From Sisyra terminalis (lineage: Eukaryota > Arthropoda > Insecta > Neuroptera > Sisyridae), in NCBI GenBank assembly GCA_958496175.1, contig OY292280.1:4774001-4838000 (forward strand): a stretch of DNA of 64,000 nucleotides, written 5' to 3'. The notes under the pieces were generated by a model. The model worked only from the letters and a program-made list of their open reading frames with translations. It was not told where the DNA came from and did no database searches. Below, in pieces: positions 43,349 through 54,906 of the stretch. Each line of letters starts with the position of its first letter. Position 1 is the first letter of the stretch. Position numbers and translations under genes: made by a program.

Positions 43349-44367
43349 TAGGATGATTTTTTTTTTACTTTTTTTGGTCCCATCGTGAAATTTTGTTGGA
43401 AATACCAAAAAAAAAAAAATTCTCTGAAAGTTTGAGCCCTTAATATTAATTTTAAGTCCTCGACCAAGACGCGTAAAGATTTCCCATTGAAAATACACGG
43501 AAACTCTGATTTTTTATTTTTAAATTTCTATATCTCAGCGGCATTTCATGGGATCGCTTTTACCGAAGATGGTTTTTTCTCAGAATTAAACGCTCTACAA
43601 AAATGCCCAATGCGACAAAGTCGTAACTCACACCGGTGAGGTAGTACGGGCCACTGAACCTGATTTTTCCATAAAATTCGCGTTTTTTTTTGCATTTATC
43701 TCGTAAATAACAAGAGCTACGGAAAAATTATAAATGAAAAACTTGTAGAGAATTCGATTTCCTACAAAAAAGGTCCAATAGACCAAATCGCGAAGATCAA
43801 TATTAAACGAGATATTAAGCCTTGAATTGATTTTTCTGTGAAATTTTTGCCGATCATTGATTTAAACTTATAAATTGATATAAAAAAATATATTGATATA
43901 AACTTAATATCTCGTTTAATATTGATCTTAGCGATTTGGTCTACAGGACCTTTTTTGTAGGAAATCAAATTCTCTACAGGTTTTACATTTATTATTTTTC
44001 CGTAGCTCTTGTTATTTACGAGATAAATGCAAAAAAAACGCGAATTTTATGGAAAAATAAGGTTCAGTGGCCCGTACTACCTCACCGGTGTGAGTTACGA
44101 CTTTGTCGCAATGGGCACTTTTGTAGAGCGTTTAATTCTGAGAAAAAACCATCTTCGGTAAAAGCGATCCCATAAAATGCCGCTGGGATATAGAAATGTA
44201 AAAATAAAAAATCAGAGTTTCCGTGAATTTTCAATGGGAAATCTTGACACGTCTTGGTCGAGGACTTAAAATTAATATTAAGGGCTCAAACTTTCAGAGA
44301 ATTTTTTTTTTGGTATTTCCAACAAAATTTCACAATGGGACCAAAAAAAAAAAAAAAAATCACCCTA
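43349..44367. mobile_element. hAT family A, large palindromic copy
   Basis: Ends TAGGATGATTTT / AAATCACCCTA are flanked by the perfect 8-bp duplication GTAACTAT (43341-43348, 44368-44375). At 1,019 bp it is almost wholly an inverted duplication about a centre near 43860, so frames on both strands mirror each other. It is the longest of the three copies. Confidence 0.9.
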
Positions 44368-44607
44368 GTAACTATATAGTACTACTATGTAACCTTAGCA
44401 TATTATAATAGAGACATCAATGTAGTACATCGAACATTTTTGTAGACTAGTTACATAAATTAGATGAGAGCCAAATTAAGTCGACTCCTTCCATACTAAA
44501 TACCACAACATCTAACAAAAAGAATGGCAATTGCCCACGGATATAGGACATAAATGGAGATTAATAAATTTAATCAATCCCAATAGAAGATCCCTTTTAG
44601 ATTCCAC

Positions 44608-46803
44608 TTAGAAATGTCCTCCATTGAATGTGAAATTATCGTCATTTCCTCCGTAAATGTTGGCACGATGAAGTCTCTTGAAATTTAATATCCGACCTTT
44701 GCCAAAATGATGATTGAAATCCACCCCCTTAGCAAATTGACCTCGACGGATATTGGTTGTTAATTTTTGTTGCTGATTTAAATGGTTAAGCAAACTTATG
44801 TTGGACAGCTTTTGACTCGAATCATTCTGCAAAATTAATTTAGAGTCTCAGCTTAAATGAAATACAGTATAATCTCACTAATCCGGCATATCCATTAATC
44901 CGGCACCTTCCGCCCACGCCTCCCTCGCCCTTCTATACCTGTGCATTCATTTATTCCCTCTATAAAATGCTTTATTTTATTCATTACCTATGACTTCACT
45001 ATAATCCAGTAATCCGAACATTCCAATAATCCGGCACCCTCCGGTTTTTAATAGTGTCGGATTAGTGAGATTGCACTGTATATATTTTTAATAAAAAGAA
45101 TAAAACAATAATTTTCATCACTATTCGGTTACCAGAGCAATAAAAAAAAAAGGATCTAAGATATTGTATCTTAGGTCCTTTATTTTTTACCAAAAATTAA
45201 GTAATATCTTAGATGCTTTTTAAAAGGAACTATATCCGGGAACTTAAAAAGTATCTTAAATGCCTAGTTACCGAGAGATTAGATACAGAGTTTTGTTTTA
45301 TAAAATTTAATTTATTTTGATTTTCTATCGTTTTAAAGTGGATTGTGTTTGCAGGGGATTAGATAAACATATTTTCTTTTTTTCTAAATTAATCAAGACG
45401 CCTTTAAATGTCTTTTTTTAAGGGTGGATCACCGTCAGAAAAAAAAAATTTTTTTGATTTTTTTTTCCATAAATGTCTTCTTATAACATTCAAGAATAAC
45501 GTGTTAAAAGGATTGGAATAGCTGACTAATGTATTTTCACTGATAAAAATTGAATAAATTGATAATAACATAAAAAAATATCTTAAAAAAACTTTAAATG
45601 CGTTTTTTTCGAAATCAACTTTTTAAAACTGGGAGACAAGATTCCTCAGAAACTATCCGACGGATTGACTTGAAACTGGAGAGTATTATAGTTCAACACG
45701 TCTTCTTGGTACTGAACCTCTGAAATTTGCCAAAATTCCTCCCCCCTCAAAGTGGGAGAGGGAGAAAGGTCCAAGAAAAGGTCGTTTTTTTTAACTTTTA
45801 TTTCAAAGTCACGCCATTTTGTGAATTTTCAACTTTTTTCGGATTTTCGAGGTTCAGTACCAAGAAGACGCATTACCAAAACCTACATTCTTTGGAAAAT
45901 CATGATCCGAGTTCCGGTTTCCGAGAAAACTTGTCTCCCGTTTGCCTCCTCATTTTTGAGGACCCTTTTTCAAAGCGCTGTAAAAGGGGGTGGAGGGGGG
46001 ACATATCGGGGCAAATAAAAAAAAAATAGTTCAAAACTTCTAGTTTTACATGCCGAAGACCGTTTTTTAATATCTCTAAAGAAAAAAAAAATGGCAGCAG
46101 TTTTAAAAAAGTCATTATTTTTTACGTTCTGACGGTGATCCACCCTTAACAGAGCTAAGAATGTCACCTAATATTTTATAAAACTTAGTACATACAAAAT
46201 ATACAAAGTAACTTATTTATTACCTTAAAAGTAACTTAAGATAAGTATTTAAGTTTCATTTGATGTAAGTTTTGATGACTTCAACTCCGATTCCAACTCT
46301 GCTAAAATAAATAATTTAGCTTCAGCTCCAACTCCAGCTCTCAAGCACTGGTTGTAAAAGTACCCGTCAGAGATGTTAAAGATACTTTGGGAAAGTAGTA
46401 TAAGATATTAGATAAGTTACTTTTCTTAAGAAGTATTCGAAATTACTTTGGGAATCAGTTACTCTTAAAGAAGTGTAACTTAAATAATTATTTTAAGTTA
46501 CTTTTATGATACGTTTTATATCTGGGTTAAACTCTTCAATCTTGGAATTTTTATTTCCGAAATTGTGGGTAATTAAGAGAAAAGAATAATAAATAAAATT
46601 AAGCTTACCACAAGGCTGACATTTTGAATATTGGGTTCGAAGTTTTCTTCTAAAGTCGTCTGAATTTCGTCGATTTCATGTTTTAGTCCATTCATTTGAA
46701 ATTGATTAACAATAAGGACAATGATTAGGGGAAGGAAAATCACCACCATCATCATCGACAAGTAGTAGAAAGTTAAATAGAAATGCACTCGTTGTCCAGG
46801 CAT
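44608..46803 (-). CDS. Small single-pass membrane protein, unknown
   Basis: Two exons on the - strand: 46609-46803 (65 codons, donor GTAAGC) and 44608-44826 (72 codons plus stop, acceptor TTTTGCAG), joined in phase 0 to 137 aa. The N-terminus MPGQRVHFYLTFYYLSMMM is followed by a hydrophobic run (VVIFLPLIIVLIVNQF, residues ~20-35), then a polar stretch HEIDEIQTTLEENF that could be helical. The distal part has potential N-glycosylation sites (NVS, NDS, NIS) and an Asn/Gly/His-rich tail (NIYGGNDDNFTFNGGHF). It looks like a type II or signal-anchored protein, but I do not recognise the family. The intron holds a Tigger-like and a piggyBac-type MITE. No other evidence of expression can be seen. 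Confidence 0.6.
44863..45080. mobile_element. Tigger/pogo-like MITE
   Basis: TA-CAGTATAATCTCACTAATCC and GGATTAGTGAGATTGCACTG-TA, 218 bp, in the intron of the small membrane-protein gene. Confidence 0.85.
45418..46149. mobile_element. piggyBac-type MITE, family A
   Basis: TTAA-GGGTGGATCACCGTCAG to CTGACGGTGATCCACCC-TTAA, 732 bp including both TTAA. It is the best-preserved copy and lies in the intron of the small membrane-protein gene. Several overlapping short frames on both strands here are repeat artefacts. Confidence 0.9.
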
Positions 46804-47389
46804 TGTAAACTATATTCCCGACTTCAGGGGCTCTGTCCAGATCAACAGTTCTTCGTAAAATGAAGAGGATTTTCAAATAAATTTTCTATTTATACAGAAA
46901 ATGTCTTTAAATTTTCATTGAATAAAAGAATAATTTATACACTTCCAAGAAAATGACAGCTTTAAGAAAAGTAAAGTTTGCCAATTATAAATTTTTGCAA
47001 GAAAAAATATGTAATTTAATTTTTGTTAATTCGAAGGCTTACTGATTTTAATACATATTTTCAATTAAAGCCCACGGTTTGAAATCAATCGGTAATCGAA
47101 TATTTTTTTAAAATTATCATTGAAGGGTTAAAGAAAACAAAGGGAAACTTTTTAATTGGATACTAATTAGTGACAAGTCGCCGGTTTTATTATTTAATTT
47201 ATAAGCACCTTCATTAAAATAAAGTTAATTAAAAAAATCAATCAAATATTTCAGAACTTATAACGGGCAAATTATCAATATTTATTTATAGAATATTAGT
47301 TCTTAGTTGTTATAAAGCGATGGAAAACCTGATCTTATTTTTATATTTTTTTAAACAACGATTAATGGGTTTTTTTAATATTAAAATTA
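46804..47389. other. Intergenic, no feature seen
   Basis: AT-rich; presumably includes the promoter of the - strand membrane-protein gene. No motif could be supported. Confidence 0.4.
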
Positions 47390-47466
47390 CACCGGCACAC
47401 AAAAAAAAATTAAAAAAACCGTCTTGTCTTCCAGTGGGAGTTTCAAAGTCGTGCAAAGTTTAATAT

Positions 47467-48513
47467 CACCGGCACACAAAAAAAAAGTGCCCTGTACTTT
47501 TGACCGGACCTACATAAATCTACGTATTTTGACCCCCTGAACACGAATCCGGGGTCGGTTTGACCCGTACACCCTCAAAAATTCGAGAAAATTTTAAAAA
47601 ACCGAAAAAAATTGTTAAAATCGGCAGTTTTGGTGACATAGAATTTTTTTTGAACTAAACCGAGCATGATTTTCATGTTTTTCGATCCGCTGAATACAAA
47701 TTCGAAGTTCATTTAGATCATAAGCTGTTTTAATTGTAAGAAAATTGCAAAAAATCTTTGAAAATTGCGAGAAATTGCAGTAATTGTGTAGAAAAATTCT
47801 AAGGAGCTAGATTAATCGTGATTTTCATGTTTTCTAATCCGCATAATATAAATCTTGAAGGTATTCGGTCCAGCCATTCTTAGAAATCCATGTAAATAGC
47901 AAAAAAACCTGCAAATTTCAGAAAAATCAAAGTTCTTGTGATAAATATCAAACTTTTAATGAAATCATAATAAATTTGACATGTTGGCAAATCTGTTGAG
48001 TATAAATTTGAAGTTCATTGATTCGGAATTAAAAAAAAATTTTGTTAATCGTAAAAAATCTATAGAAATAACAAAATCGCGGTTAGCCAAATAACTTTCA
48101 AAAATCATACTCCAGAAATAGAATAATATGCAAAATATCCTTTGTAGAGATTTAAAAGTTTATTTTCATAATGTTATCTCGAATTTTAGAACAATAGCCG
48201 CAATTTTTTTTCAATTTTTAAGGGTTCTTTGCAATTTTCTTACAATAAAAACGGCTTATGGTCTACATAAACTTCGAATTTGTATTCAGCGGATCGAAAA
48301 ACATGAAAATCGTGCTCGGTTTAGTTCAAAAAAAATTCTATGTCACCAAAACTGCCGATTTTAACCATTTTTTTCAGTTTTTTAAAGTTTTCTCGAATTT
48401 TTGAGGGTGTACGGGTCAAACCGACCCCGGATTCGTGTTCAGGGGGCCAATATACGTAGATTTATGTAGGTTTGGTCAAAAGTACAGACCACTTTTTTTT
48501 TTGTGTGCCGGTG
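47467..48513. mobile_element. Foldback element with CACCGGCACAC ends
   Basis: CACCGGCACACAAAAAAAAA on the left and its complement ending GTGTGCCGGTG on the right continue as inverted arms of at least 150 bp (GGGGTCGGTTTGACCCGTAC and complement), with weaker pairing further in. A second left end starts at 47390, so two copies may overlap. Flanks are TTAATAT / TTATTAT, with no clear duplication. The family is unresolved. Confidence 0.65.
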
Positions 48514-49691
48514 TTATTATCCTCCAACACTTTAAAATGGCGCAAATGCTACTGTAATATTGGAATTGAATTAACAAAAATATAATTTTGCCAAATTTGA
48601 TGGTTCTAAAAGAAAAATGAGCCTTTAAAACAATGAAAAATAACATAAATACGGTCTCCTACGTAAACGGTCATCGCTGGGAAAAACGGATAAGAGAAAT
48701 ATCTAAATTTTAATTTGAAAATAAGTTTCTGTTCTTTAATTGTCCACTAACTGGATAATATATTGCTGCTAGTTCTCACTTTCTTTATTTCCCATATAAA
48801 TCCACGTAAGTCCAGGCTTTCCCATGTGGTTTCCCACATAAATTTATATGGAACTATGTGGATTTTTTCGATAGAATTTCACAGTTCAATTTGTATCTTT
48901 GAAACGATTATATTTTTGACTTTAAATTTTAAAAAAACCACATTACCATCATATTATAGAAATGTTAAGGAAGCAATTTATGCTCCATTATATGGGAGAA
49001 CTCCCTTAAATTAAAAACAAAGTAGATGTGGAACGTTGCCCAATATTTACCTCGCTAAAAGGAGCATGAGTTATATTTTTTTTTAAATCCAAACATTAAT
49101 AAAGATGTGAACAAAAATGTTCAACATTTTTTTTCGAATTCCCTGACTTTGGCCCAACGAAATTCCCTGATTATCAGACATTCGGAATATTATCTGCAAA
49201 AAATCGACAGAGAAAACAAAACGCTGCTTTATTTTTTTGATAACATTTTTTTTATTATTTATTATTTTGACAAAATATATCAACATTTGCAATTTACAAT
49301 AAATAAAATTTGAAATATAATATTTAATGACATATATAAATCATTTATTATTTTATTATCATTTGATATGATATTGATAGGACTTCAAATTAAACATTTT
49401 GACTTCTCAAACAAATTAATCGAAGTAAACTCAACAAGAATATATGAAATTAAAAATAAATCATTGGCTTATCGGCTTTTGACTAGAATAATAGATTTTA
49501 TCAAAATCGGTTTGTTAAAACGCAAAAAGGCGCAATGCTTTTTCGAGCTTAAAAATTCGAACACAGATTCAAAGGCGTTTCATCTCTTAACAAATTCAGC
49601 TAAGTTTTTTTTTTTTAACAAAATAGACAAAATACAATGCAAAAACGCTACTTTCATATGTATACATAAGAAATCAAAAAATCAGTCCACT
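48514..49691. other. Intergenic, no gene recognised
   Basis: AT-rich. A decayed hAT-B-related end lies near 49000-49075 (AAAACAAAGTAGATGTGGAACG). A 126-codon frame at 49368-49748 has no recognisable domain and overlaps the last RUNDC1 exon antisense, so I do not call it. Confidence 0.5.
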
Positions 49692-52600
49692 TTACATGAA
49701 TACGTCTTTTATGTTTTGAAAATGTCGAACAGCCAAATCGACGGGTAAATCAAAGTGATACGGTGTTAATCGATCGAGCGACTGCAGACTATCTTGAAAT
49801 CCTAAAGAAAGTTTTATTAACATTTTTAATATTTGTGTAGATATATAAATCACCAATAACAGAGAAAGAATATATCTAAACACATACGTGTGAGTGAAAT
49901 AAAAAATTACGTGATTGTTATCATTTGTTTCAACTAGCATTTGTGTAGACTGAATGTTTCACGGGTAGTTACTAGTATATATGAATTACCTGTCCTTATT
50001 ACATAACTCCACGAGTTATAACAATTGTTGAGAATATGTCGACACTGTAAAATCATAGTTAGCCATGGTACTAACTTGTTGGCACTAAAAAAAGAACTTA
50101 CATAAATATATGTCTGTACCGAGCATATTTACCACGAAATATAAATAGGAGAACGAACGCTGTATTCCAAAGTCATTCACGAAATAATGGTACATTGCAG
50201 AGGTCTCTAGTGTCAGAATTACACCAAGTTTGAATATAAGCGGTAAAACATTTTCATGTAATTCATAAGAGCAAATAACAACTCTTTATTGAAAAAGTCG
50301 GCGACATAGTCAATCTTTTAACACGGCTTTGGATCCGAAAGCCACAACTTTTTCAATAAAGAGTTGTTATTTGCATAAGACCGACCGTGAAAGCCTTAAA
50401 TCTATAATTCATAAAAGGTTAATAATTTTAACAATGGAAAAAAATCAAGTACGAAGAACATGAATGTAAATTTTTTAATGGCGGTGGCTTCAAGTTGAAG
50501 TGGCTCGTTGACTGCGCTGCTAGTGGCCAAAAAAATAACTAAACCTCGTTCGTTTTCCTGTTATTTATTCTTCGTGATATTCACAAATATTCGGTTATTT
50601 CAATATATTATTCTTACTTTAATGCAGCACAAATAAATGCTTTGAAATGGGCGTCATAGCTCCGTTTATATTTTGTATGGGTGGCAATTATTGTTCCAAT
50701 CGTGCTTAGCATTGTCTAAAAAAGAAATTATAATTAGTAATAGCAAATCAGAGAAACGGTAACAAGTGATATACATGTTGTTGAGATCCAGTTCCATTGT
50801 TAATATCTAAGTTGAAACTTAACGACAATTTTCTTGCCGGAGTTGAATTATATGTTTCGCCATTTTTCAAATGGTAGTACTGCAGAATAATTTCCCAAAC
50901 GTGCATCTTTTTACCGGATTCATGTTGCCAGGATGAAAAACACATGATGTATGGCACTATTGTGGTTTTATCTACAATCTGAATAGAATTTCAGTGAATT
51001 TGATTAATTCCATTGAATGGAAAAGATACCTCAACTAGTCCGTGTTGCATCAGGTCTCTGATGGCAATCGCTAAACTCTTTCTTACAATCGAAGTTATAC
51101 GTATATCACATGAAACTTGACCAGAATCTTCGGCATCGCTGGTATACTCGCCTTGTTCCTCAGCTTTGCTCTGCATTATTTCCTCGATTTTGGCCACGGC
51201 CATTTCTAAACGCGCCCTCATATCACTACAGAAAAACGACAATTGTAACATTTTTTTTCAATATTATGCATTGCTTAATTTACCCCCAATGATTAAAGCA
51301 GGGTTTCAGATTATTCTTTTTGAAGTGCTCCGTTCCACATCCGAACTGCATGACGATAAACATTTGAAGGAGCATAGCCGCCCGCTTCATAATACCAATC
51401 GTTCGATTTCTGACCTCATCATCAGGTGAAAAGGTCGCACATTTGTCCTGACTAAAACATCAATATTTATTGATTAAATAAATATCAATATTGCTCGGCT
51501 TCAAATTGATTTATCACATTAATATTTGTTATTTTTCATTCATTTTTCTAGCAAATAAACGACTCAGCACCGCCGCTAGTCCGCGATTTTAACGGTGGAT
51601 CACCTTCAGAACGTAAAAAAAATGACTTTTCTAAAACTGCTACCATTTTTTTGTTTTTAGAGATATTAAAAAACGGTCTTCGGCATGTAAAAGTTGAAGT
51701 TTTGAACTTTTTTTTTCTTTATTTGCCTCGATATGTCCCCCTTCCTCACCCTTTTACAGCGCTTTGAAAAAAGGTCCTCAACAATGAGGAGGCAAACGGG
51801 AGACAAGTTTTCTCGGAAACCGGAAGTCGGATCATGATTTTCCAAAATCTACATAAACCAACATCACAATTTTATATGTGTAGATAAAAGATAGATTATT
51901 CATTGTTTATTTAAATCAGAGGTTGTCAGAGGTGGCCAACCCGCGGACCACAAAAGGTACCTTTGACAATTTTTTCGACCTGCGATATGCATCAGGCTTT
52001 CATAAAATGTATACCTTTTATAATGACCAAATTGGTGAAAACCGAAATATTAAAATGATTACAGTGTATCAAAATTTAGTATGGAGAATTTGAGATATAA
52101 CTTCAAAAAAGGCTCCCGGAGTTATGATGCATTTCCGAAGTGGCTCGCAATATCATTTGTATAGGCAACCCTGATTTCATGTATGCTGATTTTTCGATAT
52201 CTTAAAAAAGAACATAGATTTTTAAAGAATCCAATTTATATCCAATTAATGGGTGTCCATTTATTTATTTTAATGGTGGATCACCGTCAGAACGTAAAAA
52301 AAATGGCTTTTTTAAAACTGCTGCCATTATTTTTTTTTAGAGATATTAAAAACGGTCTTCGGCATATAAAACTTGAAGTTTTGAACTATTTTTTTTATTT
52401 GCCCCGATATGTCCCCCCCCCCACCTCCCCCTTTTACAGCGCTTTGAAAAAGGGTCCTCAAAAATGAGGAGGCAAACGGGAGACAAGTTTTTTCGGAAAC
52501 CGGAAGTTGGATTATGATTTTCCAAAGAATGTAAGTTTTGGTAATGCATCTTCTTGGTACTGAACCTCGAAAATCCGAAAAAAGTTGAAAATTCACAAAA

Positions 52601-54471
52601 TGGCGCGCTGAAAAAAAAGTTAAAAAAAACGACCTTTTTTTGGACCTTTCCCCCTCTCCCACTTTGAGGGGGGTGAGGTTTGGCCAATTTCAGAGGTTCA
52701 GTACCAAGAAGACGTGTTGAACTATAACACTCTCCAGTTTCAAGTCAATCCGTCGGATAGTTTCTGAGAAATCTTGTCTCCCAGTTTTAAAAAGTTGATT
52801 TCGAGAAAAACGCATTTAAAGTTTTTTTAAGATATTTTTTTATGTTATTATCAATTTATTCAATTTTTATGTATATATATGTGATATTTTCGGATGAATT
52901 TCTATGGTTTCTTAAATGGATGCCAAATGACTTCCAACAGAATTTCGATAGTAATTTCCATAATAGTGCCGGATTAGTGAGATTAAGTAATTTTTTGAGG
53001 ATTTCGTTATAAAAATTTATAAATCTTTGTTTTTGGATTACGGAAACCAAGATATAAAGCTTTGATTTTCGTCAACACATTAATTTCCTATAAGCATTAT
53101 TGCCTAGAATAGGAGGCGCCAAACTGTTTTATCATCAACCCCTACACAATTTTTAAAATCCATCATCGACCCCCGATGTATATACATATCATGTATTGAC
53201 GAATACCTATTAGTAATAGGTAATAAATGGAAACCTGAATAAGGTTTAGATATTTTTTTAAGAGTGCTCTGTTCCTTCATCATTTCCTTTCTTTCTATTT
53301 ATGAATTTTAATTGATTTTAAAATCCGTTAACTCCGGGGCTAATTTCTAATAAGATTATAATTTTGAAAATCTAGGATTCTAATCAATTGTTTAGGGTGC
53401 TTGAACTTCATGACTAGCGGCCAATCTACATGGAACTAAGCAATATCTTGAGGGAATTGATATTTTCGAGAAAAAAATAGTTCAATATTCGGGTTCAGGT
53501 ACCTTAGATGGGAGAAATGGGAGTCAATTTTTCCATGGAAACTATGTCGAGGGCATTTGCACGTGCAGTTGTTGGTGTTGGAGTAATACTGACTTCCGCT
53601 TTCTTGTAAGAATTGAATGAAACGTTCTAAATCAGCAATTTGGGTTTTAAATTGGTTGACTAGTTGTTCTTTCATGTTGATGGGAGTAAGGGATGAGGCG
53701 CCATCACCCTCCGATCGGTCATCAGCAGTAAAAATTTTTTGCCGCAATTCGTCGATGAGGATTCGTTGCTGTTCCAACAAACTACTTGGCGACCAGTTGG
53801 CCTCATTTTTTGACTTGTACGTATAAGATTCGAGTTCGGTTAACTGAGCTTTAAGCTGTTCAATTAATTCGAGCTGTTTTTGTCTTTGCAGAAGGAAATC
53901 AGTGCGTTCGGGGCAGATTTTTGGCGAAATTGGACAGGGGTCGTTTACACCCCGAAATGCAAATTCCTCAAGAGACTTCAGCAAGTGTTCTTTGTCGGTC
54001 GATGGAGCATCCACCACTTGTCGTAACCGAAACTGAACCTATCGGAAAAATAAAAGCAAAATTGATTTTCCATATTGCAGCAAATTGCCAACATACTTGT
54101 GCAAAATGAGTGGTTAGTTGAAATAAGGAAGCATTAAGCAATTCTTGTTCCTCTTCCAAAGCCCGCACCCTCTCGTTAGGATTACTAAAACATTACTTTT
54201 TCATTAACTATCACCATTGTTCAATAATTTCGCTATCTTACCACTGCAAGGATGTGTTGCACAGTTCAAAATTGTTAGTAATATGCTCAATTTCGTCGTC
54301 CAAATCGTTGGCTCCCAATGGATCCCATCGCTCTCCAGTTGGTTGCTCATCTGTTATTTGATCACAAATATCCCCCGAATCGTCTGACATGTTGTATTTA
54401 CTTAATTCAAAAGAAACATTTTCAAACACTGGTTTCCTATTAGTTCGATTCAATCCACGCAAGTGACTCAA
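49692..54471 (-). CDS. RUNDC1: RUN domain-containing protein 1 (RUNDC1)
   Basis: Nine exons on the - strand: 54242-54471, 54097-54184, 53503-54038, 51284-51451, 51030-51225, 50775-50978, 50618-50715, 49990-50084, 49692-49801. They total 1,725 nt, 574 aa plus stop, close to the usual length of the family. The N-terminal part is acidic and predicted coiled coil (LEEEQELLNASLFQLTTHF, then QVQFRLRQVVDAP, residues ~80-115, and EQLKAQLTELESY further on). The RUN domain fills the last ~190 residues: SIVRKSLAIAIRDLMQHGL, ARKLSLSFNLDINN, WSYVIRTGFQDSLQSLDRL and the end LPVDLAVRHFQNIKDVF. RUN domains typically bind small GTPases or serve trafficking; RUNDC1 itself has been tied to p53 regulation in mammals. 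All phases agree across junctions. Intron 3 is swollen by piggyBac-type MITEs. It appears intact. Confidence 0.92.
49990..50084 (-). CDS. RUNDC1: 95-nt RUNDC1 exon 8
   Basis: Found because exon 7 (phase 2 out) and exon 9 (phase 1 in) do not join directly. Between TTTTTTTAG and GTAATT it reads ANKLVPWLTMILQCRHILNN and then SWSYVIRTG, exactly the missing RUN-domain segment. It restores the frame on both sides. Confidence 0.9.
50272..50384. repeat. Hairpin with 28-bp perfect arms
   Basis: GCAAATAACAACTCTTTATT...AAAGT and its exact complement flank a ~57-bp centre in RUNDC1 intron 7. CATAAGA is found on both outer sides, which may be a 7-8-bp target duplication of a tiny MITE. Confidence 0.65.
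51589..53000. mobile_element. Composite of piggyBac-type MITEs in RUNDC1 intron 3
   Basis: A truncated family-A copy starts at 51589 (TTAACGGTGGATCACC) and stops near 51846. A block matching inverted 27217-27660 follows to 52270, then a second family-A copy 52270-52865 that lacks its far end. A Tigger-like end (GTGCCGGATTAGTGAGATTA) lies near 52964. The order mirrors 26.6-27.66 kb in reverse. Confidence 0.65.
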
Positions 54472-54906
54472 TACATCAATATAAATTGTAGACCAAGTCT
54501 CAGTGGGAACTTGCGGGGAACATCAGTTCTCAAATTGAGCGCCAGAGGCGCTCCTCTCATTTGAAACCAATTTTTCAAATAGCGCGCTAAAAAAACAACC
54601 AATCAACGCAAGCTTGAATGCACTACGCACGCCTCAACACGTTTCAATATTTTGATACGAAAGAAAAATCTAACTCTATTTACCATACAACAAAGACAGC
54701 AAACCCTCAAATCAAACAACAAACAAAGACACAGTAACAATCTTCTAATCAAGTGGACCGTAACCAAACAACTTTTAATAGAAATCGAGACCTTTAACAA
54801 TATTTTAAACCAATTAATTAATTATTATGTAGTCAAATCAAATTTAACATATAATCGAAGTAATTATAAAATCAGTTGGTTTTTCTATTTTTAAATTAAT
54901 GCAATT
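54472..54906. promoter_or_regulatory. Shared upstream region of RUNDC1 and PINX1
   Basis: 435 bp separate the two divergent start codons. It contains a GC-rich inverted repeat GAGCGCCAGAGGCGCTC (54537-54553) in otherwise AT-rich DNA. A bidirectional promoter is an inference from layout. Confidence 0.5.

Noticed and set aside
45727..46167. Overlapping frames on both strands, recurring at 26.8, 41.6, 52.4 and 61.2 kb
   Set aside because: They all lie inside piggyBac-type MITE copies and reflect the conserved non-coding repeat.
49368..49748. 126-codon + strand frame
   Set aside because: It overlaps the RUNDC1 last exon antisense, has no domain and an AT-driven composition.
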